From: Nemertoderma westbladi
Lineage: Eukaryota > Xenacoelomorpha > Nemertodermatida > Nemertodermatidae
Reading direction: 5' to 3'
Assembly: GCA_032718475.1 (NCBI GenBank)
Contig: JAUCBJ010004685.1
Location: 1 to 30,433, forward strand
Length of the DNA: 30,433 nt
Every line of letters starts with the position of its first letter. The stretch's first letter is position 1. Positions 9,805-17,610 of the stretch are shown here, piece after piece. A program made the translations under genes and the position numbers. A model generated the notes under the pieces. It was not told the DNA's origin and ran no database searches. It was given only the letters and a program-made list of their open reading frames with translations.

Positions 9805-9979
9805 CTCCTCGATCCAACCACCCGGAACTTTTCACCCATTTCATAAACAAATAACATGGAATGATGATCGACGCGTAACCAATGATGTTTAACGAAAATT
9901 TAAACAACCAAAATTCCTGCCACTGGTAAAGTTGGGGTTCTGGGTTGAGTGCCACGTCGGCGGCTTCTATGTCACCCAT
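9805..9979 (-). CDS. SLC35B2: PAPS transporter SLC35B2/PAPST1-like, first visible coding exon with probable start
   Basis: PAPST1 carries the sulfate donor PAPS from cytosol into the Golgi lumen for sulfation of glycosaminoglycans and proteins. This exon encodes MGDIEAADVALNPEP, then WQEFWLFKFSLNIIGYAS and a hydrophobic stretch, matching the first transmembrane region of vertebrate SLC35B2 (WTQLWFFRF...GYAS). The ATG at 9979-9977 is taken as start because an in-frame TAA lies 12 bp upstream (9991-9989). An upstream exon supplying a longer N terminus or signal sequence cannot be excluded. The donor is GGAG|GTACGT (GT at 9804-9803), a strong site, leaving phase 1. Together with 7890-8041 and 7013-7182 it gives about 165 residues without a stop, close to 40% of the usual ~430. 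No promoter was identified. Confidence 0.85.
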
Positions 9980-9991
9980 GACTGCTGGTTA

Positions 9992-10247
9992 GTCCTGTAG
10001 TCGGCCCTATGTTGTGTGCTGGTATGTCATGAATGTCGCATCTGACAGCAGCCTGGCAGCCTGGAGTAACAAAACCACCTGGATATTGAGCGAATGAATG
10101 ACAGTGATGTTCAATTGATATGAATTCCGCGTCCGTTATTTCTGTATCGATATCAGATCAAGCCTTAATCAGTTCAGTACCGGTGCGGCAGTCAGGCAGT
10201 GCTGCAGTGCGGGAGCCCTAAATTATTGCACAATTACAGTCAGACAG
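9992..10247. other. region upstream of the SLC35B2-like gene
   Basis: It should contain the 5' untranslated region and promoter, but no TATA box or initiator is convincing. CAGT/ACTG-rich low-complexity sequence begins here. Confidence 0.3.
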
Positions 10248-10265
10248 TACGGTAACGTTACCGTA
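10248..10265. other. perfect 18-bp palindrome
   Basis: TACGGTAACGTTACCGTA is its own reverse complement. About 270 bp upstream of the putative SLC35B2-like start codon. Could be a dimeric transcription-factor site. Function unknown. Confidence 0.6.
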
Positions 10266-10463
10266 CCGTATACTGGTATAGGCCTATCGGACTGATCGGA
10301 AGGCCTAGTAAATTTTAACCCCTTCCAGTAGTCCAGTGGAAACTCACCCCTGCATTTATAAATTTTCACTCTGTGCAAATCCATCCCCGTCTGACCGGTT
10401 AAATTTCACTAGTGTATTCTTACTCCCGGTGTATTTTATTTGTATCTACAGTACTGTAGTTTA

Positions 10464-11717
10464 CTAGAAAGGCATTTCCTAAAGGAAATGCAACCACGAA
10501 TCTAAGGAAAATTAAACAAACGGCCACACTTTGGTTTGTTGCTTTATAGCCTAGTTTAGTAGCATTTGTCAATAATTAACTTCTATTCCCATGGAAACTA
10601 GAGTTCTCTGGAAATGTTGGTTTAACCTTTGATAAAAGATTTAGTCCAGATTGTGGTTCAGATAACACACTTTCCGAGTTTCAGAAAATATTGTAGTTTA
10701 TGTCCAAATTACCAATTTTCTATCAAAATGCATCTGTTTGCAGTGGTTGTCATGGAAACTGAAAAATAGAACAATGTAATTCGTATGCAGAATAAGTCAT
10801 ATAGTGGGGGTAGGTGTTGGTCCCAAGTCATAATACTATTAACTTGTGCTTCAAATTATCATTTTATAAATTTTAACATCTGTTTAGTCTTGTTGCTATG
10901 GTAACTGGATTTTCTAATTAACCTCGAACGGCTTGGATATGGACCTTATATGAGTTGCAAAACCCCACGTTTATATATATTACAGTTTTGCTACAAATAG
11001 AGTTATGAATATAGACTTGAATAAACTACAGTTACCATGGTAACTATATATTTCTGGAATGATTTGATTTCACTAAAAGTTCTAACTAGTGGTCCAGATA
11101 ACACATTCCCAGTTTCGTAAAATTTTATTGCGAAGTCCATATCTAAATGAGTAATTTTTGTATAAAAACATCTGTTTTCATCGGTTGTCATGGTAACTGC
11201 AAAATAGAACAATCAAATTCGGACGCAGAATAAGTTATATAGTGGGGGTAGGGGTTGGTCCCAAGTCATAACACCTTGCCCTTAGGCCTCAAATTAACAT
11301 TTTATAAATTTTAACATCTGTTAAGCCCGGTTGCCAAGGTAACTGGATTTTCTATTTAACCTCAATCGGCTCTGCTATGGACCTTATAGTTGAGTTGAGA
11401 AAACCCAAGTTTATATCTATTATAGTTTTCCTACAAATAGAGTTATAAATATTGACTTGAAATACATAGACTTTTTTCTAAGTCCGTTGCCATGGAAACC
11501 AGATTTTTCCTGGATATGAGACCCAGCCCAAAAGATGCGCCTCGACGAGTAGTACATACATGCAAAATTTCAGGGTACTTTTAAAGGCTAGTTTTTTCCG
11601 GAATCAAAAAACCCCAAATCTGCCCCATACAAGTAAAATAGCCCACTATGAATAGACCATCTCAGCTAAGGAAAATCTTTCTTAGCGAAAGTAGTTGATT
11701 TTCCTTAGCTTCGTGGA
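10464..11717 (-). mobile_element. non-autonomous Helitron-like element, copy A (two internal units)
   Basis: Read on the minus strand the element starts TCCACGAAGCTAAGGAAAA and ends in a palindromic hairpin (GCATTTCCTTTAGGAAATGC) followed by CTTTCTAG, then a host T. That is the Helitron 3' signature (hairpin plus CTRR before T). The 5' start sequence recurs inverted just before the 3' hairpin, giving asymmetrical terminal inverted repeats, a trait of Helentron/Helitron2-type elements. The 5' end also folds on itself (AGCTAAGGAAAATC with GATTTTCCTTAGCT). The interior holds two tandem ~440-bp units (anchor TATAGTGGGGGTAGG at about 10800 and 11240). No replicase or helicase is encoded. Host flanks read G|T rather than the usual A|T. 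The class is inferred from termini; the repeat itself is certain. Confidence 0.75.
11031..11044. promoter_or_regulatory. palindromic RFX X-box-like motif
   Basis: GTTACCATGGTAAC is a perfect palindrome fitting the RFX consensus GTNRCC-N(0-3)-RGYAAC. Related sites in the same element are at 10892-10905, 11184-11197, 11330-11343 and 11486-11499. Binding in vivo is not shown. Confidence 0.5.
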
Positions 11718-12133
11718 CTATATATAAATCTCCAGCGTGAGTTTGTCTGTGTACTAAAGGTATCTGTGGTCTTACTGGAACTGTAGAGGCTTATCGAATT
11801 TAAATTATATTTATATTTAAAATATCATGGGGGTAAGAATACACTAACGGGGGTTAAATTTCACTAAGAAATCACCCAGACTAGTTTCGATCATGGTCAC
11901 GTAAAATAGCCCAATTTTGGACATTTGGATTAGTACTTCTTCTGTTGTTTGTGGCGAACTGGGCGTTGGAGATGCAGAGTCCTTCGATTTTAGAAACCCA
12001 GTTGCCGAAGGGAGTGCAACTGTGTGTCGGCTCCCAAAGTAGAGGTAGAAGAGATTTCTTAAGGTGAAGGTGGAAAAAGTTGATTTTGAGTAAAAGCGAT
12101 AACTGAGTTTATTTTTAATAATTCAATAAATAA
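11718..12133. other. spacer between the two Helitron-like copies, possibly the far part of the interrupted LTR
   Basis: No coding signal. The end next to copy B (AATTCAATAAATA on the plus strand) is what its insertion would have joined to the LTR sequence at 13853 and beyond. On the minus strand it has AAAAATAAAC, a possible polyadenylation signal. 11825-11875 has GTAAGAATACACTA and GTTAAATTTCACTA, which recur in rearranged orientation at 10395-10435 on the other side of copy A. Confidence 0.35.
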
Positions 12134-12703
12134 CTAGAAAGGCATTTCCTTAAGGAAATGCAACCACGAAGCTAAGGAAAAGCAAACACACTTGCCTCAT
12201 CAGTTCATTGGTTTACCTAGTTAAAAGTCATATGTCTTAATTCAACTCCCATCACCATGGCAACTGGAGTTTTCTAGAACTGCTCGGTTTTACATTAAGA
12301 TCCAGTTTGTGGTTCCTTGACAGAAATTGACTTCAAGATGTTTCATTGAGTAGTTGATGTCCAAAATTAAGGATGTATTTGTTAAAACATCAGTTTGCAG
12401 TGGTTGTCTTGGAAACTGATAAATATAAAAACGTTAATTGGATGCAGAATAAGTGATATAGTGGGGGTAGGGGTTGGTCCCAAGTCGTAATATCTTAATG
12501 TTATGGCTTAAGTAATTATTTTATAAATTTAAACATCTGTTTATCCTGGTTGCCTGGTAACTGAATTTTCTAATTGACCTCAATAAGCGCAACAATTGTC
12601 TTTATAATTGAGTTGAAAAACTTCAAGTTTCCATCTATTATGGTTGTTGTACAAATAGAGTTAATAATATAGACTTTAATGTAATAGATTTTAATAAATT
12701 CCA

Positions 12704-12717
12704 GTTACCATGGTAAC
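12704..12717. promoter_or_regulatory. palindromic RFX X-box-like motif
   Basis: GTTACCATGGTAAC, identical to the site at 11031 in copy A and at the same place in the unit. Confidence 0.5.
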
Positions 12718-13008
12718 TAGATATTTCTAGAAGTTTTGAGTTTTTCAAAAAGTTCCAAATAGGAGTCCATGTATTACATACCCAGTTTCAGAGAATGTTA
12801 TCGCTTAGTCTATGTTCAAAATGAACAATTTTTGTGTCAAAACATCTGTTTTTAGCGGTTGCCATAGAAACTGAAAAATAGAACAACGTAATTCGGATGC
12901 AGAATAAGTTATATAGAGGGGGTAGGGATTGGTCCCATGTCATACTGTAATACCTTTAACTTTTGCTTAAAATTATCATTTTATAAATTTGAACATCTGT
13001 TTAGCCTG

Positions 13009-13022
13009 GTTGCCATGGTAAC
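13009..13022. promoter_or_regulatory. RFX X-box-like motif
   Basis: GTTGCCATGGTAAC fits the X-box consensus on both halves. Further near-matches in copy B lie at about 12251, 12402, 12548, 12857, 13163, 13319, 13463 and 13620. Confidence 0.5.
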
Positions 13023-13852
13023 AGGATTTTTTAATTTACCTCAATCTGCTCGACTATGGCCCTTATAGGTGAGTTGAGAAACCCCAAGTTTATATCTATT
13101 GCGGTTTTTCTACAAATAGAGTTATGAATATAGACTTGAATGATATAATCTGTAATAAACTCCAGTTACCACGGTAACTAGATATTTCTGGAATGATTTG
13201 AGTTTCACTAAAAGTTCCAACTAGTTGTCCAGATAACACATACCCAGTTTCGTAAAATTTTATCACAAAGTCTATGTCCAAATTAGTAATTTTTGTATAA
13301 AAACATCTGTTTCCAGCGGTTGTCATGGTAACTGCAAAATAGAACAATCAAATTCGGACGCAGAATAAGTTATATAGTGGGGGTGGGGGTTGGTCCCAAG
13401 TCATCACACATTAACCTTAGGCTTCAAATTAACATTTTATAAATTTTAACATCTGTTTAGCCCGGTTGCCAAGGTAACTGGATTTTCTATTTAACCTCAA
13501 TTGGCTCTGCTATGGACCTTATAGTTGAGTTGAGAAACCCCAAGTTTATATCTATTATAGTTTTCCTACAAATAGAGTTATAAATATTGACTTGAAATAC
13601 ATAGACTTTTTTCTAAGTCCGTTGCCATGGAAACCAGATTTTTCCTGGATATGAGACCCATCCCACACGATGCGCCTCGACGAGTAGTACATACATGCAA
13701 AATTTCAGGGTACTTTTAAAGGCTAGTTTTTTCCGGAATCAAAAAAAACCAAATCTGCCCCATACAAGTAAAATAGCCCACTATGAATAGACCATCTCAG
13801 CTAAGGAAAATCTTTCTTAGCGAAAGTAGTTGATTTTCCTTAGCTTCGTGGA

Positions 13853-14101
13853 TAAGGAAATAGAAGAGGAAACAATTAAATCACTAAACTTTGAAGCAGG
13901 GGTTTGCACAAGGAAAGGGTTGTCGACTTGGAAGTGAAGAAAAAATGGCGAGCAGCTCCTTAAATACCTTCCCAGGAAGCGTCCTGATTGGGTAGCCAAG
14001 GAGACTGCTGAGTGGCCAGTTACTGTAGTTACGTTTCGATCCTAAGAGGGCCTGCCAACCTTCCCGCTAGGGGGAGGTTGGCAACCTGGCGATTATTTAC
14101 A
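13853..14101 (-). repeat. putative 3' LTR (U3 side) of the BEL/Pao element, cut by Helitron-like copy B
   Basis: On the minus strand a polypurine tract AGGAGGGGAG is followed directly by TGTAAATAATCGCCAGG, the usual layout of a polypurine tract and an LTR beginning with TG. Inside are CCAAT (plus 13987-13991) and a TATA-like GGTATTTAAGG (13958-13968), fitting a U3 promoter. The LTR stops at 13853 where copy B is inserted. Its remainder may lie left of 12133. The second LTR was not found in the window, so the assignment rests on context. Confidence 0.5.
14054..14082. other. hairpin inside the putative LTR
   Basis: GCCAACCT (14054-14061) and AGGTTGGC (14075-14082) form an 8-bp stem, with TCCC opposite GGGG extending it. 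It lies just inside the LTR end. Confidence 0.6.
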
Positions 14102-14145
14102 CTCCCCTCCTATTTTGATCGCTCAAAATAGGACGATAAATAATC
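14091..14145. other. nested inverted repeat spanning the polypurine tract
   Basis: GATTATTTA (14091-14099) pairs with TAAATAATC (14137-14145), and inside it CCTATTTTGA (14109-14118) pairs perfectly with TCAAAATAGG (14123-14132) around a TCGC loop. It overlaps the LTR start and polypurine tract (14102-14111). Confidence 0.65.
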
Positions 14146-14345
14146 ACAGAAAATACAAGAAATAGGAAAGCCAATTTTAAACTAGTGCATACAGACACTC
14201 AAATAATTAAGTAATCATTACACGTCAATACAAGTAAGATAAAGTAACATAAAGCAATATACCAATATAAATTCAATACGGAATATAAGACCAGCATAGA
14301 ATAAAGTGAGACAGAGTAATATAAGCGTTGAAATCGTACATAGAC
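14146..14345. other. 3' end of the BEL/Pao internal region, noncoding
   Basis: AT-rich, with repeated AAGTAA/ATAAAG/AATATA words. No coding frame. It lies between the truncated integrase and the polypurine tract. Confidence 0.4.
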
Positions 14346-15176
14346 TTAGAGGGCGCAAGTCAGTCTATCTCGAGGGGAACAAGTCCGGCAAGGGGGCGTG
14401 AGGATACGTGGCCATTGACCCGGACATCCGCTGTGCATCCTCCAGGGTGGACCCGAACAACATTCCCAAGGGGCCAGCTCGATCGCGGCTTGAGGGGGGT
14501 ATCGCTTCTCCCCGTCATTGTTATGGAGACCACCAGCGTAGTCCAAGCCAGTGGACTGGAAGGGTATGACCCCCGGCCTTACCCGGAAGTCATGAAGCGC
14601 CCCCTCTGGGGTGCAGAAGTGGCGGGAGTTATAGCGGCGGCAGGGGACGCAGTCATACGTGATCTTCTTACAGATCGAACGTAGACCTGCAATCCACACG
14701 GTCTTACTGAGTTCAGACATCATTGTGGGGACTCCACCATGTTTGGTGACGATGTGGACATCCCAGGCGAGTAGGCGAGCGAGGGGGGAACCCTTGGGCA
14801 GCAGAGGCAGGGATTGTTCCTGGGTTCGAGGGCATCCACTGACCAGGTTGGTTGCTGTGTCGATAAATGGCCAGAAGGGCCATAGAGAGGATTCCCGGGC
14901 ATCGCCATCCTGGATTAGGTCGATGTCATTAGACATAGTTGCTCGCTGTTCCAGGTAGAACAGCTGAACAAGGGCGCGGTCTCGCTCCGCTTTGCTGAGA
15001 GGCCCAGTGGAGGCAGAGCTGCGTGTTCGCCGATGAACCCTGCAGTTGCTAATGAATTGAGAGACCCATGCCATGACCCGAACTGCTCGGGTCAGGTTAG
15101 AGAACAGTTTAAGGCCCACCACTTGCTCACTCCCCGTGATGAGTTTAGTCAATAGAGATCGGCGCTCCATTGTCAC
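14346..15176 (-). pseudogene. BEL/Pao pol fragment: integrase region
   Basis: A minus-strand open frame carries the pre-integrase zinc-binding motif: H followed by the KHGG turn, then an SELSKTVWIAGLRSICKKI helix and a CVPC pair, the HHCC arrangement of BEL/Pao and other retroelement integrases. The start of the catalytic core follows (GLDYAGGL). After that the frame loses similarity, so the DDE core is incomplete. Its frame is shifted by one relative to the RNase H segment, overlapping it at 15173-15176, whereas intact elements encode one polyprotein. The GC-rich composition differs from the AT-rich surroundings. Inactive remnant. Confidence 0.8.
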
Positions 15177-15850
15177 ATGTCGGAGATCAGTAACCTAGGG
15201 TTAATTGCCAAGGGGTCAATGAACGAGGTGTCGGCGGCGTGAAGGTCACCAGAGGGGCCGAGCCCCCAGCTCGAAGAGGCGAGGGCTCCAAGGTCATAAC
15301 CTCGAGTGCCAATATCTGCAGGGTTCTGGCACCCGGGTATGTGGTGCCAGAAATGGAAGGGTGCGTGGTCCTGGATCTCGCGCACTCGGTTTCTTACGAA
15401 GGTCTTCCAAGTGTTGGGAGGTTTACTCAGCCAGGCGAGAGTTATGGTGGAGTCGGAGTGGAAGATAGCTTTGACATCAGGGAAGTCCTTGTGGGCCTTG
15501 ATAATGGAGCCATAAAGACGTGGTGCCCCCAGGAGGGCGGCCATCAGTTCAAGCCGAGGTAAGGATGGCATCGGCTTTAGGGGGGCAGCGCGTGCCTTGG
15601 CGCAGATTAGAGTTCGTGTGCCCCCACGAAACGTGTAGAGGCAGGCGGCATAGGCCTTGTGCGAGGCATCGGCGTAGATCTCGATGCGAACAGGGTTGGA
15701 GCAGTCTTGTGGCAGCGTTGGAGGGATCGCTGGCACCTGAGAGATGAGCTCCAGGCAGCGGCGGGCTGCTTCTGGGTCCAGCTGCTGTTCCCATCCAGAG
15801 CCGGCACACCAGAGGTCCTGCAGTTGCAGGCATAGAGATAGGGTCCAGGG
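15173..15850 (-). pseudogene. BEL/Pao pol fragment: connection and RNase H region
   Basis: On the minus strand this frame encodes the RNase H-like domain typical of BEL/Pao elements. It has YADASHKAYAACLY (first catalytic Asp), LPRLELMAALLGA (catalytic Glu), FHSDSTITLAWL (second Asp) and WHHIPGCQNPADIGTRG (late motif with Asp). It is in the same frame as the reverse transcriptase segment upstream but separated by a single TAG at 15853-15851, and it ends at a stop at 15173. The order RT-RNase H-integrase identifies BEL/Pao or Gypsy; the Pao-type RNase H motifs favour BEL/Pao. Confidence 0.85.
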
Positions 15851-15853
15851 CTA

Positions 15854-16497
15854 GAGGAGACCAAAAGGGTCGAAGATCGACGCTGTACATGCGAGCAGAG
15901 TTCGTTTGGTAAAGACTTTAAGTGGGGTCACGTTATCGAGGTTGACCGAGATCTCGTCTGAGATGGGATCCCAAGGGATCCCAAGTACTCGAGTTGGGAG
16001 ACTCTCCTCGTCACAAGTGGGGTTCGTTGACCTCCACTTGTGAAGGTTCATCGAGGCGCGAGACAACAGTTCAGTGAGAGTTTCTCTAAGTGTGTTCACG
16101 TCTGACGGAGTCTCTCCCCCTAACACCACGTCATCGATGTAGAGGCTCTCAATGAGTCGTGAGAGAGTGTGGGGGCCGATGGCTGAGGGTCAATGACCCG
16201 GGGTCAATGACCCGGGCTGAGGGGTCATCGACCAGGGGTTTGACTGTCGAGGGGTCATCAACCATGAGTTCGACGACCGAGGGATCACTGACCTGAGGTT
16301 CAGCGAACGAGAGGTCACTGACCTGGGGTTGAACAACCGAGTGGTCAGAGGTGGGTAGACTGGTAGAGGAAGGGCAGAGTCCTCGGGTAGGCCGAACAGA
16401 ACCCGTAGAGTGGATTGTAGAGTGCTCAGGGAGCAGTTCAGGCCGAAGGGGAGGCGCACGAAGTGGCTCAACACCTCTCCATCCTCGTCTTGCCACC
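15854..16497 (-). pseudogene. BEL/Pao pol fragment: reverse transcriptase palm with an inserted minisatellite
   Basis: Minus-strand motifs in order are GEVLSHFVRLPFGLNC (RT motif near FGL), then SRLIESLYIDDVVLGGE (catalytic YIDD box), LHKWRSTNPTC, and TKRTLLACTASIFDPFGLL (the conserved BEL/Pao 'ASIFDPLGLL' stretch). FVRLPFGL and YIDD are in the same frame, but about 160 bp of degenerate tandem repeat with one stop separates them (16187-16350). The region upstream of the fingers, protease and gag are absent: similarity stops at about 16497, where a LINE begins on the other strand. Confidence 0.82.
16187..16350. repeat. degenerate GGTCA-type minisatellite within the RT fragment
   Basis: Imperfect ~30-bp units with half-repeats, containing GGTCAATGACC, GGTCATCGACC, GGTCATCAACC, GGATCACTGACC and GGTCACTGACC. 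In the RT frame these translate as degenerate ~10-residue repeats. It is not part of any normal reverse transcriptase. Confidence 0.75.
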
Positions 16498-17409
16498 GAA
16501 TGCAGAGTGGGATACTCGTTTATGCCGACGATATTTTATTGCTAAATCCGTCAGTAGCTGGATTACAGTTCACGGTTAACATTTGTAAAGTCTTCTGTTC
16601 ACGCTATAACTTAGTTATTACTGTAGTACTAATGTGGATCCCGCAAAATGTAAATCCAAATGTGTGCCGTTTAAATGGACTTGGTCGCCTCCATCGGTAA
16701 ATCTACCGTGGTCTCTCTACCGTGGTGGGTTGAGGAAACTTTGCATCTTGGGAACACTCTTGAGTCTTGACTTTAAATGTTCATTGGTGCGCGATATAGA
16801 GAAGAAACGTGGGGCATTCCTTGGAAAACTTGCGAACTTCAGACAGGAATTTAATTTTGCACTACCTGGATTTGTAACACATATCCATAGCGGTTGTATT
16901 CAACAAGCTTTTATGGGAGCTCTCTATGGGACCTGGAATCACCCCAGTGTCATAGACTGTACACGACATGGAATATTAATGTTAGGAACGTTTGGGGTCT
17001 GCCTTACAATGCGCACAGATTTATTGTTGAAAACGTTGTCGGTTTTGAACATCCACGTGTTATGTTGTGCAAACGGTTTATAAAATGTACAAATACTTTA
17101 CGTGACTCTTTAAAATTACCAGTGCGTTTACTTACAAATCTTACACTGTTTGATTGTTGAAGTCGGTGCGGTACAAATTTTAGACGGATAGCCAATGCGT
17201 GCAATGTTGCTAACCCAAGTAAAATGTATCACCACATATTATAAACAGATGTGTTTCCTACATTCTAGAATACCAGTAGGTCATAACTGGAGAGTTAATG
17301 CATGTATTGCTGTATTGAATTATGTAACATCTTATCAGGTGATGTTGTGGTTAATGGCTTCTGTTACGATGATTTGCGCTCAATGTTGGAATTTATAGCG
17401 GCATATTAA
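16498..17409 (+). mobile_element. LINE fragment: reverse transcriptase from the YADD box to the ORF2 carboxy terminus
   Basis: Plus strand, frameshifted. GILVYADDILLLNPS is the catalytic box of a non-LTR reverse transcriptase. It is followed by DIEKKRGAFLGKLANF, then in another frame LYTTWNINVRNVWGLPYNAHRF, the region downstream of the RT thumb common in LINE ORF2 proteins. The end GDVVVNGFCYDDLRSMLEF stops at TAA 17407-17409. At least two frameshifts and several stops make it inactive. The copy is truncated just before the YADD box, exactly where the BEL/Pao fragment on the other strand ends. The family differs from the LINE at 8105-8890, whose carboxy terminus is different. Clade not assigned. 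Confidence 0.85.
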
Positions 17410-17610
17410 CTACAGTACCATTATTCTTTCTTTCGTGCGATATGATATTTATTTGACAGCATATAGGCCTACATTTGAAATTTATTTTTCTAAATCTACT
17501 TACTTTAATTATATTACTTTTTTTGTGCTAGAGTGTCTGTAGTTAGGTTTGTACTGTGCAATAATTGTAAGGTTATTGTTTTATGTACTAGGCCCTATAA
17601 TAATAATAAC
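17410..17610 (+). mobile_element. probable LINE 3' untranslated region
   Basis: The AT-rich sequence after the ORF2 stop ends near an (ATA/AAT) simple run (TATAATAATAATAAC, about 17596-17610), the kind of short tandem tail many CR1/L2-like LINEs have. The boundary is inferred. Confidence 0.4.

Larger units (their letters stand above)
12134..13852 (-). mobile_element. non-autonomous Helitron-like element, copy B (three internal units)
   Basis: Same family as copy A and the best-preserved copy. The 3'-terminal hairpin is a perfect 20-bp palindrome, GCATTTCCTTAAGGAAATGC, followed by CTTTCTAG. The minus-strand 5' end is TCCACGAAGCTAAGGAAAA. Host flanks on the minus strand are A at 13853 and T at 12133, the expected A|T Helitron target without target-site duplication. 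The interior has three tandem units (anchor G-run at about 12459, 12914 and 13376, spacing 455-462 bp). The 465-bp length difference from copy A is therefore one unit. The last ~600 bp nearly match copy A. Only short meaningless frames exist. Confidence 0.8.

Noticed and set aside
11003-13347. Two similar minus-strand frames (MFYFAVTMTT...) in the Helitron-like copies
   Set aside because: Their similarity comes from the shared internal repeat unit. They are short, differ in frame ends and match no transposition protein.
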